Shown piece by piece: positions 1-8,836 of a stretch of 64,000 nt of DNA. Origin of the DNA: Sphingomonas echinoides (lineage in GTDB: Bacteria; Pseudomonadota; Alphaproteobacteria; Sphingomonadales; Sphingomonadaceae); NCBI RefSeq assembly GCF_029623395.1, contig NZ_JAPYKK010000005.1:101649-165648 (forward strand), read 5' to 3'. Position 1 is the first letter of the stretch. The number at the start of each line of letters is the position of its first letter. A model generated the notes under the pieces. It was not told where the DNA came from. It was given only the letters and a program-made list of their open reading frames with translations, and searched no databases. The position numbers and the translations under genes are program-made.

Positions 1-310
1 CCGCGAGATCGACGACGCACGGGACGCCGGTGAAATCCTGCATCAGCACGCGCGCGGGGCGATACTGGACTTCGCGGTCCGACTTGCGCTCCTGCTGCCA
101 GTCGATGATCGCCTGGAGATCCTCGGTGGTGACGGTGACGCCATCCTCGAAGCGGAGCAGGTTCTCGAGCAGCACCTTCATCGAGAACGGCAGGCGGCTG
201 ATGTCGCCCAGCTTCTCGGCGGCGGTGGCGAGGCTGTAATAGTCGTAAGCGGTGCCACCAACGTCAAGCGTGGTGCGCGTGCCGAGTGTATCCTGGCCAA
301 TGGCGGTCAT
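1..310 (-). CDS. acnA: Aconitate hydratase AcnA, N-terminal part (cut by window edge)
   Basis: Aconitase of the AcnA/IRP1 type, which isomerises citrate to isocitrate in the TCA cycle in the cytoplasm. About 103 N-terminal codons are visible: MTAIGQDTLGTR, then YDYYSLATAAEKLGD and the characteristic stretches LPFSMKVLLENLLR and VLMQDFTGVPCVVDLA. All are hallmarks of the AcnA N-terminus. The catalytic and iron-sulfur ligand region lies beyond the left edge. The ATG at 310-308 follows a purine-rich AAGGGAAGGA about 10 bases upstream. Identity is near certain from these motifs; the rest of the gene cannot be judged here. Confidence 0.93.
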   Translation of the reverse strand, partial: MTAIGQDTLGTRTTLDVGGTAYDYYSLATAAEKLGDISRLPFSMKVLLENLLRFEDGVTVTTEDLQAIIDWQQERKSDREVQYRPARVLMQDFTGVPCVVDLA

Positions 311-720
311 GTGCAGCGGGTCCTTCCCTATGCGTCGGGCCGCGGCGGGGAGGCGAAACCGTCAAGGCTCCGCGCGGGCGCGACCGACTGTGCGAATGCA
401 AGAGTCGAGGTGCCCTTAGCAAGGGGGCTGCGCGGGGGAAAGGGCGCGTCTGCGTTCACCGTGGGTTCGCGCATACTCCGGGGAAAACCCGACACATTCT
501 TTTACTACGCAGAGATACTAAGTAATTTTTTAACGGTCGTGCGTCCTTGGCCAAATACCGAGCGTAGCTGTGCCACGACGGGAGAGGGTTCGGTTCATGC
601 GGTTCCGGGCACCGTCTGCGCGCGCCTTGAATTTCGGTTTTTGCCTTTGTTTACAACGGCTTGGAACCATAACTCGATGTGCGGGTTAGCGAAGTACCAT
701 CCACAGGGAGGTCGAGTTCA
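311..720. other. 410-base divergent intergenic region between acnA and the ferritin-like pair
   Basis: No convincing gene is seen here. Short ORFs in this stretch lack ribosome binding sites and recognisable protein character. The region must hold the acnA promoter (minus strand) and the promoter of the ferritin-like operon (plus strand). A local AT-rich patch around 505-540 stands out from the GC-rich surroundings. An EcfG-like site at 663-687 is listed separately. Confidence 0.6.
663..687 (+). promoter_or_regulatory. Putative EcfG (general stress sigma factor) promoter
   Basis: GGAAC at 663-667 is followed after 17 bases by GTT at 685-687, that is GGAAC-N16-gGTT against the known alphaproteobacterial EcfG consensus GGAAC-N16/17-CGTT. 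One base of the -10 element (g for C) is off consensus. It lies about 35 bases upstream of the ferritin-like start codon, a normal distance. Three other sites of this type occur in the window. Confidence 0.5.
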
Positions 721-1704
721 ATGACCGAAGATGTAAACCAGCAGTTGATCGAAGCGCTCGATCGGCGCGTAGAACGACGCAACGATCGTCGTGATTTCTT
801 TAAATCCGCGTTCGGCGCAGCCGCCGTGGCGGGTCTCGCGGGCGGAGCCGCAATCGGCCTGGCGGGTCGTGCGGAAGCGCAAAGCGCACCAAGCGACGCC
901 GACGTGCTCAACTTCGCGCTCAATCTCGAATATCTCGAAGCGCAATTCTACAGCTTTGCCGCCAACGGCACGGGCCTCGCCGCCAACATGCTGACCGGTC
1001 TCGGCACTCAGGGCGCAGTTACGGGCGGTCGCAAGGTGACGTTCAGTGACCCGATCGTCGCTGCCTACGCCAAGGAGATCGCAGGCGACGAGCTCGCGCA
1101 CGTAACCTTTCTGCGCACGCAGCTCGGCACGTCGGCGATCGCGCAACCGGCGATCGACATCGACGTGACCCCGACCTCCGCCTTCAGCAACGCCGCACGC
1201 GCGGCCGGCCTGATCGGCGCTGGCGAGGCGTTCAACGTGTATGAGAACGACAACAACTTCCTGCTCGGCGCGTACATCTTCGAAGACGTCGGCGTCACGG
1301 CCTATAAGGGCGGCGCGACGCTGCTGACCAACAAGACGTATCTGGAAGCCGCAGCCGGCATCCTCGCGGTCGAGGCGTATCATGCCGCACTCGTTCGAAC
1401 CGTACTGTACCGCAAGGGTGTCGACACGCCCGCGCTTCGCACGTCGGCGGACAAGATCTCGAACGCGCGGGACAGCCTCGACGGTACGACCGATCTCGAT
1501 CAGGGTATTTCGACCGTCCAGATCAACGGTGGAGATGCATCCAACATCGTGCCACTCGACGAGAACGGTCTCGCGTTCTCGCGCACCGTCGCGCAAGTCC
1601 ATAACATTGCGTACCTCACCAACGCGCGCGTGATGGCAGGCGGCTTCTTCCCCAACGGGACGAACAACCCGAACGCCGACCTGCGGTTCAGCGGCGCCAA
1701 TTAA
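721..1704 (+). CDS. Tat-exported ferritin-like domain protein (PF13668 type)
   Basis: 327 residues. The N-terminus carries a twin-arginine motif RRDFFK at residues 23-28, a hydrophobic alanine/glycine stretch and a likely cleavage after AEA near residue 53, so the folded protein is probably exported. The mature part has four-helix ferritin-like signatures: [10 protein letters not shown] near residue 70, DELAHV, and EAYHA, giving the Glu and Glu-x-x-His residues expected of a di-metal site. ATG 721 is chosen because AGGGAGG lies 9 bases upstream; an earlier in-frame start at 679 has none. It lies 40 bases before a paralogue and probably shares its transcript. An EcfG-like site upstream suggests stress induction. 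The family is often called desiccation-related; biochemical function is unproven. Confidence 0.88.
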   Translation: MTEDVNQQLIEALDRRVERRNDRRDFFKSAFGAAAVAGLAGGAAIGLAGRAEAQSAPSDADVLNFALNLEYLEAQFYSFAANGTGLAANMLTGLGTQGAVTGGRKVTFSDPIVAAYAKEIAGDELAHVTFLRTQLGTSAIAQPAIDIDVTPTSAFSNAARAAGLIGAGEAFNVYENDNNFLLGAYIFEDVGVTAYKGGATLLTNKTYLEAAAGILAVEAYHAALVRTVLYRKGVDTPALRTSADKISNARDSLDGTTDLDQGISTVQINGGDASNIVPLDENGLAFSRTVAQVHNIAYLTNARVMAGGFFPNGTNNPNADLRFSGAN

Positions 1705-1744
1705 GCCGCTTTAGACATCACGCCTTCTCCAAGGGAGAGTAGCA

Positions 1745-2761
1745 ATGGATACTACGAATATTTTGACGCAGGTGCTGGAGGCGAGTGACCGCCGCCGCGA
1801 CGAGCGCCGCAACTTCCTTCGCGTCGCCGGTCAGGCGACGGTCGCAGCGGGCGGTCTTTCGCTGCTCGCCGCGTGCGATAACGGGCCGAAGGGCTTCAAC
1901 CCGACGCCGACCCCGACGCCCACCCCTACCCCGACGCCGACCAGTGCGCCCGTTTCCGACGGGGATATTCTGAACTTCGCGCTCAATCTCGAATATCTCG
2001 AAGCACAGTTCTACTCGTTCGCGGTGTACGGCACGGGTCTTCCCGCATCGCAAGTCACCGGTGTCGGAACGCAAGGTGCCGTAACCGGCGGCCGCAAGGT
2101 AACCTTCGAAGACCCGATCGTCGCACAATATGCGCGTGAGATCGCGGCAGACGAGATCGCGCATGTCGCCTACCTGCGTACTGCGCTCGGGTCTGCGGCG
2201 GTGGCGATGCCGGCGATCAACATCGACGGCAGCGCGACGGGGGCGTTCACCGCAGCCGCGCGGGCGGCCGGTGTCGTCTCGTCGACGGGCGTGTTCGATC
2301 CGTACGCCAACGACAATGCGTTCCTGCTCGGCGCTTTCATCTTCGAGGACGTCGGCGTCAGCGCCTACAAGGGCGCCGCGCCGTTGCTGACGAGCAAGAC
2401 CTATCTGGACGCCGCAGCGGGCATTCTGGCGGCAGAAGCGTATCACGCGGGTCTGATCCGCACGATCCTGTACGGCAAGGGCTTCGCCGCCGGCACGGCC
2501 ACGGGTTCGATCTTCGATCAGGTTCGGATGATCAGTGACGCGCGAGACAGTCTGGATGGATCAATCGAGGACGATCAGGGGATTGCCGGGGCAGACTCGT
2601 CGATTTCGAACATCGTTCCGACCGACGGCTCGGGTATCGCTTACAGCCGCAGTGCAGCGAATGTGCTGAACATCGTGTACCTTACCAAGTCTGCGACGGT
2701 AGGGGGGGGCTTCTTCCCCAATGGCGTGAACGGGTCGATCAAGACCAGCAACGCCAACTGA
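1745..2761 (+). CDS. Tat lipoprotein with ferritin-like domain (PF13668 type)
   Basis: 338 residues, paralogue of the preceding gene (shared [25 protein letters not shown] segments). It has a twin-arginine motif RRNFLR near residue 21, a lipobox LLAAC with the lipidated Cys near residue 43, then a linker of seven Pro-Thr repeats before the helical domain. It is therefore predicted to be membrane-anchored by lipid, whereas the upstream paralogue should be released. Metal-ligand motifs DEIAHV and EAYHA are intact. The RBS is AGGGAG just upstream of ATG 1745. Two hairpins follow the stop, the second a strong terminator, ending the two-gene operon. Confidence 0.88.
   Translation: MDTTNILTQVLEASDRRRDERRNFLRVAGQATVAAGGLSLLAACDNGPKGFNPTPTPTPTPTPTPTSAPVSDGDILNFALNLEYLEAQFYSFAVYGTGLPASQVTGVGTQGAVTGGRKVTFEDPIVAQYAREIAADEIAHVAYLRTALGSAAVAMPAINIDGSATGAFTAAARAAGVVSSTGVFDPYANDNAFLLGAFIFEDVGVSAYKGAAPLLTSKTYLDAAAGILAAEAYHAGLIRTILYGKGFAAGTATGSIFDQVRMISDARDSLDGSIEDDQGIAGADSSISNIVPTDGSGIAYSRSAANVLNIVYLTKSATVGGGFFPNGVNGSIKTSNAN
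1901..1942 (+). repeat. In-gene Pro-Thr repeat (7 PT units)
   Basis: Fourteen codons encode seven Pro-Thr pairs using mixed synonymous codons (CCG/CCC/CCT with ACG/ACC). The protein repeat is kept while the DNA repeat is imperfect. It forms the extended linker between the lipidated Cys and the ferritin-like domain. Confidence 0.9.
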
Positions 2762-2769
2762 TCGTATCT

Positions 2770-2797
2770 CCACCATGTCAGGCAATTGACATGGTGG
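2770..2797. repeat. Inverted repeat after the ferritin-like operon
   Basis: An 11-base perfect stem (CCACCATGTCA with TGACATGGTGG) with a 6-base loop directly after the stop at 2761. It lacks a T-run and precedes the stronger terminator at 2806. It may be a transcript-stabilising hairpin. Confidence 0.6.
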
Positions 2798-2805
2798 AAC
2801 CTTGC

Positions 2806-2841
2806 AAGGACCGTGCGACGATCGTCGCACGGTCCTTTTTT
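2806..2841 (+). terminator. Rho-independent terminator of the ferritin-like operon
   Basis: Perfect 12-base stem (GGACCGTGCGAC with its complement) around GATC, extended by flanking A/T pairs and followed by TTTTTT. It is one of the clearest terminators in the window. Confidence 0.92.
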
Positions 2842-2917
2842 ATGCAATTCCCGGCTCCGCTTGTCGCGCAATGCGTTACAGGGCAACACGTCCCCGACAC
2901 ATAACAGGAGATACCCC

Positions 2918-3454
2918 ATGCGCGTACCGATCCTCGCTGCGGCAGCCTTGGCGACGCTCAGCCTCTCCGCCTGCGACAAGGCAGGTCCAAAGACCGGCGC
3001 CCCGATGGCGAACGGCGCCCGTGCCGTTGCCATGCTGCGAACCGCGGACGGCGCCGAAGTGGGCCGCGCAAGCGCGACCGAAGTCGGCGGTGGCCTTCGC
3101 CTCACGGTCGACGTGACCGGGATGCCCGCGGGCACCCACGGCGCGCATGTCCATACGGTCGGCAAGTGCGATGCCCCTGACTTTGCCAGCGCCGGCGGAC
3201 ATTGGAATCCGACATCCACCAAGCACGGGTCGATGAACCCGCAGGGCCCACATGCGGGCGACCTGCCGAACCTGGTCGTCGGCACGAACGGTCGCGGGAC
3301 GATCGGGATGGTTCTTCCCGGCGCAACGATGGCCGGGTTGCTCGACGCAGACGGGTCAGCGCTGGTCGTTCATGCCAACCCGGATGATCTGATGACCGAC
3401 CCCTCGGGCAACAGCGGCGGGCGCGTTGCCTGCGGCGTATTCGCCGCGAGTTAA
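2918..3454 (+). CDS. sodC: Superoxide dismutase [Cu-Zn], lipoprotein
   Basis: 178 residues. Dismutates superoxide in the periplasm or at the membrane. The N-terminal signal ends in LSLSAC, a lipobox, so it is probably lipid-anchored. Copper/zinc ligands are visible in order: HVH, GGHWNP, HAGDLPN and VVHANPDD; the disulfide cysteines are in VGKC and VACGV. Final motif GNSGGRVACG is typical of bacterial SodC. ATG 2918 follows ACAGGAG by 7 bases; an upstream in-frame start at 2786 would lack an RBS and lose the signal peptide. It follows the ferritin-like genes but is separated from them by a strong terminator. Confidence 0.95.
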   Translation: MRVPILAAAALATLSLSACDKAGPKTGAPMANGARAVAMLRTADGAEVGRASATEVGGGLRLTVDVTGMPAGTHGAHVHTVGKCDAPDFASAGGHWNPTSTKHGSMNPQGPHAGDLPNLVVGTNGRGTIGMVLPGATMAGLLDADGSALVVHANPDDLMTDPSGNSGGRVACGVFAAS

Positions 3455-3489
3455 GGTTTCGCGGGCTGCGGGGGGCGAGTTGGTCTGGA

Positions 3490-5061
3490 CTAGATGTCCT
3501 CGCCCGCACCCCGCGCCCACGCCTCTCGTTGCGCCTCGGCATTCGGCACTAGCCGGTACGCCGCAAGGCCTGCTGCGATCGTAATTGGCGCGGCGCACAG
3601 CAGCGACAAAACCCCCACAGACAAACTGCCGGAGAGCGTCGAGATTCGCCCTGCGAGATACGGCCCCATCGCCAACCCGAGCAGCGTCGTCCCGATGAAG
3701 AATGTCCCCGTCGCGGTTCCACGCATTCTAGGGAGCACGAGGTCCTGCATCGTCGCTCCGGCAGCCCCGAGCGCGGTGCTGGCGAAGATGCTCGACAAGA
3801 AGAAGCACGGGAAGAAGACTGCAGCGCTCGTCGCGGTAAACGCTCCGATGACGAACGGGATCGGCGCGATCGCGCCGAACAGGACGACGATCACGCGCCC
3901 CGCCGGATTCCGCCGCCGCAGCCGATCCGCCATCAGGCCGCCGAGCATAACCCCCAGAAATCCCGCGAGCGCACCGGTCGACCCGACCAGGAGCCCCGCC
4001 ATCGCCGGCGACGTACCCAACGTCCGCATCACGAACGGCGCCGCCCAGAAACTGATCGCATAGGCCATGAACGCATTGAGGCCATAAGCCACGACGATGC
4101 ACAGAAAGGCCGGATTACCGACGATCAACCGATACGTCGGCGGATCGCGACGCTTCAGCGCCGCCGCCCAGGAAAAGACCGCATACACCCCGATCCCTAC
4201 GGCGATCCACTGTGGCCATGGCTCGCCGATCGCATGCAGGCCGAGCACGGCGGCAACGACGATCCCGAGGGCGAGGATGTTGGTCAGAAACGCCTGTAAC
4301 CCGCCCCGCGCAGCGCCGATCAGCGTCAACGGTGGAAGGATCGTGAGCAATTCCGACAGGAACGCGCTGAACGGTGCCGGATGCCGCTCCGGTCGCGGCA
4401 AGCCTTCGACGGCACCACGGATCGGTTCGCGCAGCGTCGCGACGACCGCCGCCAGGATCAGGCCGGGAATGCCGACGATCATGAACGCGGCTTGCCAACC
4501 GTGCAGACCGAACGGCCCGCCGTCGGGATAGGCCTGGTTCCACCGCTGAACGATCAACCCGCCGACTCCGAGCGACAGCCCGCCCCCGACGTACAATCCG
4601 GACGAATAGATCGCGAGCGCGGTCGCGCGCAGGCGTTTCGGGAAATAATCCGAGATCAGCGAATAGGCCGAGGGACTCGCGGTCGCCTCCCCGACGCCCA
4701 CGCCGATCCGCGCCGCGGCGAGCGCACCCCCGCTCTGGGCGAGCCCGGATGCCGCCGTCATCGCGGACCACAGCCCCAGACCGAGCGTCATCAGGCGGAC
4801 CCGGTGCCACGTGTCCGCAAGCCGACCCAGTGGAATACCGAACAGCGAATAGAACACGCCGAATGCGGTCCCATACAGAAAGCCGAGATCCTCATCCTTC
4901 AAATTGAGGTCACGCTTGATGTCTTCCGCGAGGATCGAGATGATCTGCCGATCGACGAAATTGAGCACGTAGACGAGGAACAGGATCCCGAGCACCAGCC
5001 ACGCATAACGGGAAACGCGGGCCGTTTCGGGCGAATCCGCGATGGCCGGGCCGGTATGCAT
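3490..5061 (-). CDS. Major facilitator superfamily transporter
   Basis: 523 residues, an inner-membrane secondary transporter. The N-terminus has a first helix (YAWLVLGILFLVYVLNFVDR) followed by an MFS A-motif, GRLADTWHR, after helix 2. About 12 hydrophobic segments are seen, with a central hydrophilic loop around the RREP-like region. LNFVDRQIISIL resembles spinster-type and aromatic-acid transporters, but the substrate cannot be read from the sequence. ATG 5061 has GAGAGGAG about 10 bases upstream; the frame remains open further upstream without an RBS. It is convergent with sodC and stands alone. Confidence 0.85.
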   Translation of the reverse strand: MHTGPAIADSPETARVSRYAWLVLGILFLVYVLNFVDRQIISILAEDIKRDLNLKDEDLGFLYGTAFGVFYSLFGIPLGRLADTWHRVRLMTLGLGLWSAMTAASGLAQSGGALAAARIGVGVGEATASPSAYSLISDYFPKRLRATALAIYSSGLYVGGGLSLGVGGLIVQRWNQAYPDGGPFGLHGWQAAFMIVGIPGLILAAVVATLREPIRGAVEGLPRPERHPAPFSAFLSELLTILPPLTLIGAARGGLQAFLTNILALGIVVAAVLGLHAIGEPWPQWIAVGIGVYAVFSWAAALKRRDPPTYRLIVGNPAFLCIVVAYGLNAFMAYAISFWAAPFVMRTLGTSPAMAGLLVGSTGALAGFLGVMLGGLMADRLRRRNPAGRVIVVLFGAIAPIPFVIGAFTATSAAVFFPCFFLSSIFASTALGAAGATMQDLVLPRMRGTATGTFFIGTTLLGLAMGPYLAGRISTLSGSLSVGVLSLLCAAPITIAAGLAAYRLVPNAEAQREAWARGAGEDI

Positions 5062-5341
5062 TGGGAGCGCTCCTCTCGAACTTTTGTTCTTGTACGAAGC
5101 GTAGCAGAGCATACCGCGATTACGAAAGCGATTTAGCAACCCGAATTGGAGCGCCCCGCCGCCGCGCTTGCAGGCGCGTTTTAGGATCGGCGCGGCCGCC
5201 TACGGCACCGGATCCCGTGGCTGCGTCATGTTACGCTATGTTGCTGCCGCCGGAAGCCCCCCGGATTCGCTTGAAATACGGGCAAGGTGCGCCGATATTC
5301 AAGGCAACCGGCACACGGCCGGCTGCAAGGAGCTTTTCGTA

Positions 5342-6076
<735 letters not shown>

Positions 6077-6102
6077 TCGCCGCTTAGGTAAGAGCTCTTC
6101 CG

Positions 6103-6139
6103 AAAGGGCCCGATGGCGCGATCCATCGGGCCTTTTTTA
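6103..6139 (+). terminator. Rho-independent terminator after the BI-1 gene
   Basis: Stem GGCCCGATGG with CCATCGGGCC around a 6-base loop, followed by TTTTTT. Confidence 0.92.
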
Positions 6140-6173
6140 TTGGCGTTTCCCTCCGACCGCACAAAGGACATTC

Positions 6174-6953
6174 ATGCGCATCGCGATCGAGGCCATGCTC
6201 GACTATACTATCGATGGCGCGGCGGACGTGCTGTTGCTGATCGAAGCGGCCAAACAGCCCGATCAGCATCTCGAGATGCAGGATCTGCGAGTCTATTCGC
6301 CCGAGCCGCTGCGCGCGGTGCGCGGGGAAGACGGGATCGGGCAACGCTGCTGGGCCCGGGGGGAAGGCGCATTCCGTGCGGATTACCGCGCGATCGTGCG
6401 GATCGATCGGCCCGTGATCGACTTTTCGGTCCTCCCCAACACGCCGGTACGGCTCATGCCGGTCGACACGATCCCGTATCTGCTGCCGAGCCGCTATTGT
6501 GAGTCGGACCGTCTGGAAGGCTTTGTCGAGCAGCATTTCGGTGGCTTAAGCGGCGGCCCCCTCGCCGCGGCGCTGGTTGATTGGGTCGCCGGGCATTTGC
6601 GCTACGAGGGCGGCACGTCGAACGGCACGACCACGGCGATGATGACCTTTGCCGAACGACACGGCGTATGTCGCGACTATGCGCACCTCCTCGTCGCGCT
6701 GGCGCGGGCCGGCGGGATACCGGCGCGCTGCGTCTCCGCTTACGCGCCTGGGGTCGACCCGCCCGATTTCCATGCGGTGGCGGAATTGTGGGTCGGGGGC
6801 GGCTGGCATCTGGTCGATGCAACCCGCATGGCGTGCTGTTCGGATCTCGTCCGGGTCGCGGTCGGGCGCGATGCAACGGACATCGCCTTCATGACCGTGT
6901 TCGGCCGCGCTGCCTTCGTCGCGCAACGTGTTTTGGTCACGCGTCTGGAATGA
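6174..6953 (+). CDS. Transglutaminase-like cysteine protease family protein
   Basis: 259 residues. The core transglutaminase triad is visible: Cys in HGVCRDYAHL, His in DFHAVAELWV and Asp in HLVDATR, in the right order and spacing. An N-terminal beta-rich bacterial transglutaminase-like domain precedes it. No signal peptide is seen, so it is probably cytoplasmic. In bacteria such proteins are commonly proteases or peptide-modifying enzymes; the substrate is unknown. ATG 6174 has AAAGGA upstream. It is followed 56 bases later by the small acidic protein, which has its own promoter. Confidence 0.88.
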   Translation: MRIAIEAMLDYTIDGAADVLLLIEAAKQPDQHLEMQDLRVYSPEPLRAVRGEDGIGQRCWARGEGAFRADYRAIVRIDRPVIDFSVLPNTPVRLMPVDTIPYLLPSRYCESDRLEGFVEQHFGGLSGGPLAAALVDWVAGHLRYEGGTSNGTTTAMMTFAERHGVCRDYAHLLVALARAGGIPARCVSAYAPGVDPPDFHAVAELWVGGGWHLVDATRMACCSDLVRVAVGRDATDIAFMTVFGRAAFVAQRVLVTRLE

Positions 6954-6954
6954 G

Positions 6955-6980
6955 GGAACAGGCGCGTCGGTCGGATCGTT
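6955..6980 (+). promoter_or_regulatory. EcfG-type promoter, consensus match
   Basis: GGAAC at 6955-6959, 17 bases, then CGTT at 6977-6980. This matches the EcfG consensus GGAAC-N16/17-CGTT exactly. It starts just after the stop of the transglutaminase gene and lies 30 bases before the ATG of the small protein, so that gene is probably part of the general stress regulon. Confidence 0.7.
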
Positions 6981-7009
6981 CTCCTTGGCTAACGATCAGG
7001 AGTGAATTC

Positions 7010-7309
7010 ATGACCGACGACCCCAAGCTGATCGACGACAAGGCCCTCGACGGCCTCTCGGTGGCGCCCGGCGATCCCGAGGAAGAGGCAACCGCGAACA
7101 AGCAGGATGCGGGCCAGGACGCATCGATCGCGCACCGTCTGGAACGGAACCCGTCGAGCCCCGATGCAGCGCTCGACAACGCTCTGGACGAGTCGATGGA
7201 CGCGTCCGACCCGCCCTCGACCAGCCGCCCCGGCGAAAACGGCGAACCGCCGCGGTCTTCCGGCTATGATGCAGAAGCCGAGGCAAAGCGGTCTTCCGAC
7301 AAACGCTGA
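7010..7309 (+). CDS. Small acidic, probably disordered stress-associated protein
   Basis: 99 residues, no recognisable fold. Very rich in Asp, Glu, Ser, Pro and Ala, with almost no hydrophobic core (MTDDPKLIDDKALDG, then EEEATANKQDAGQD, ending SSDKR), so it is likely intrinsically disordered and cytoplasmic. ATG 7010 has TCAGGAG upstream at 7 bases. The consensus EcfG promoter in front points to induction by general stress; many small hydrophilic proteins of that regulon lack a known function. The real reading frame is supported by the promoter and RBS, not by homology I can recall. Confidence 0.72.
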   Translation: MTDDPKLIDDKALDGLSVAPGDPEEEATANKQDAGQDASIAHRLERNPSSPDAALDNALDESMDASDPPSTSRPGENGEPPRSSGYDAEAEAKRSSDKR

Positions 7310-7328
7310 CGCCTACGATCCCGCCTCC

Positions 7329-7358
7329 CCCCGCACGGAACGGCCGTTCCGTGCGGGG
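7329..7358. repeat. 30-bp perfect palindrome
   Basis: Twelve-base arms (CCCCGCACGGAA and its complement) around CGGCCG, which is itself palindromic, so all 30 bases are self-complementary. It sits 20 bases after the small acidic gene. Without a T-run it is a weak terminator candidate at best; it could form an RNA-stabilising hairpin or bind a dimeric protein. Confidence 0.7.
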
Positions 7359-7519
7359 ACGATCCGCATTCGTACAAATATCTCATCTCGTCGCATCGGA
7401 TGTTGCGCCGCAACACGATTTATGGTCGCTTAGTTTCGCAGTGGGTTTCCGGCGTTAACCATGTGGTAATGCAAGAAGCGCATTTTTGCTGGACTGCACG
7501 ATTGTAGCGGAGTGGCACG

Positions 7520-8071
7520 ATGGGTTCTCGGATGAAAGCGGCCAACGGCACGATGACGCTGGCCGAGATGAAAGAGTTCGCGGGGTTCCCCGCATCGACC
7601 CAGAGATATATCCGTCGCGCCCTCGATATCGGTCTCGACCGTCAGGACGCACTCGCTTTGTGGTCGCGCGATGTCGTCGAAGCCGCGAGCATTCGCGCAC
7701 AAGCCCGGTTGTACGACCGCCTACCCAATATCCGTATGATGATCCCGGATGACGGCGGCCTCGAGGGGGTCGAGACGATCATGGGGCCGCTGCTCACGCT
7801 TTCCGCCTTCGACCTCGGACAGGGCCGCCTCACCACCTTTGCCGCCTACCGTTTCCTTTACGAACGGTTGATCGGTGCCGAAATCCGGCCGTGGCTCCCC
7901 GCAGCTTTCTGCGCGGCAGCGGCATTGCCGCACCTTCACCCTGAACTGCGTCGGAAGTTGCTGCAATCAATCAGCGAAGCTGCGGCGACGGCGTCGGGAT
8001 GGTCCAACCGCCAGCCCGGATTCTTCCCCAACTGGGTGGAAAAGGTAGAAGCGGCAGCAATGCCGCACTGA
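7520..8071 (+). CDS. Hypothetical protein, 183 residues
   Basis: I do not recognise a family. The sequence is soluble with mixed charge: an N-terminal helical part (MTLAEMKEFAGFPASTQRYIRRAL), a middle LDRQDALALWSRDVVEAA, and a C-terminal helical part ending near FFPNWVEKV. No signal peptide or membrane segment. The codon pattern looks real and GCGGAG lies upstream of ATG 7520; ATG 7553 (MTLAEM) is an alternative start. It is convergent with the NUDIX gene with only six bases between stops. Function unknown. Confidence 0.6.
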   Translation: MGSRMKAANGTMTLAEMKEFAGFPASTQRYIRRALDIGLDRQDALALWSRDVVEAASIRAQARLYDRLPNIRMMIPDDGGLEGVETIMGPLLTLSAFDLGQGRLTTFAAYRFLYERLIGAEIRPWLPAAFCAAAALPHLHPELRRKLLQSISEAAATASGWSNRQPGFFPNWVEKVEAAAMPH

Positions 8072-8077
8072 CGCGCG

Positions 8078-8836
8078 TCAGCCGCGGACGGTTTTATGCA
8101 TCGGTTCAGCGGTGATCGGGTACCCGAGGTCCGTCGGAATGCAGAGATGCGGAACGTCGTCGCGCGGCTCGACCCACGGCGTAATGGTGCGGATTGGATG
8201 ACGGGCGGCGTGCGATACGGCTGCCGCGAAGCTGTCGAACAATGCCAGCCGCTCCAGATTGCGGCGGGTGGGGAAAATGATCGTCGCGGCGCCCCGGTCC
8301 GCCAGGTCGAGCACGTCTTGCGCGGTTGCCCAGAATACGCGGACATTCTCAGTGTCGTCGACGATCGGTTCGGGCGCGTCGACCGGAATCTCGGCCAGAT
8401 AGAATCGCGCATCGAAGATCCGCGCCGGCGCATGCGACGGACACCATCGCGCGAACGGGACCAGGTCCGTGATCGACAGCGTCACATCGATGGCGGACAG
8501 CGCCTGTCCGAACGGAACGCCAGCCTGCAACGCGGCGCGCAACCCTGAAATCTCCGCCGCCGACAGTGGCGGCAGCCCGACCGGCACCCCGACTTCCTCC
8601 AGCGTCTCGCGGATCGCCGCGATCCGGCTCGCGCCGTCCTCCACATCGTCGCCAAATTGCTGCGCCAACACATGGTCTCCCGGATCGACCCGGCCACCGG
8701 GGAAGACCAACGCACCCGCCGCAAAGGCCATCGCGCGCGATCGCTCCACGAACAGCAGTTCGGGTGTCCCCGTGCGCTGCCGGAACAACACGAGCGTCGC
8801 CGCCGGGATCGGCACCGTGGCAGGCTCCGGCGTCAT
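8078..8836 (-). CDS. NUDIX hydrolase family protein (NUDT7/NUDT19-like)
   Basis: 252 residues. NUDIX elements are present but spread out: GALVFPGGRVDPGD and, after an insertion of about 25 residues, AAIRETLEEVGV, the REUXEEXGU part of the box with its metal-binding glutamates. This split arrangement is typical of NUDT7/NUDT19-like enzymes, which hydrolyse CoA or related nucleoside diphosphate derivatives; the actual substrate is inferred only. The start at 8836 overlaps the stop of the upstream gene by ATGA, so translation is probably coupled. Cytoplasmic. Confidence 0.85.
   Translation of the reverse strand: MTPEPATVPIPAATLVLFRQRTGTPELLFVERSRAMAFAAGALVFPGGRVDPGDHVLAQQFGDDVEDGASRIAAIRETLEEVGVPVGLPPLSAAEISGLRAALQAGVPFGQALSAIDVTLSITDLVPFARWCPSHAPARIFDARFYLAEIPVDAPEPIVDDTENVRVFWATAQDVLDLADRGAATIIFPTRRNLERLALFDSFAAAVSHAARHPIRTITPWVEPRDDVPHLCIPTDLGYPITAEPMHKTVRG

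Noticed and set aside
5270..5300. TTGAAA-N18-ATATTC before the BI-1 gene, resembling a heat-shock or housekeeping promoter
   Set aside because: Plausible distance from the gene but weak -10 and common words; not claimed as a feature.
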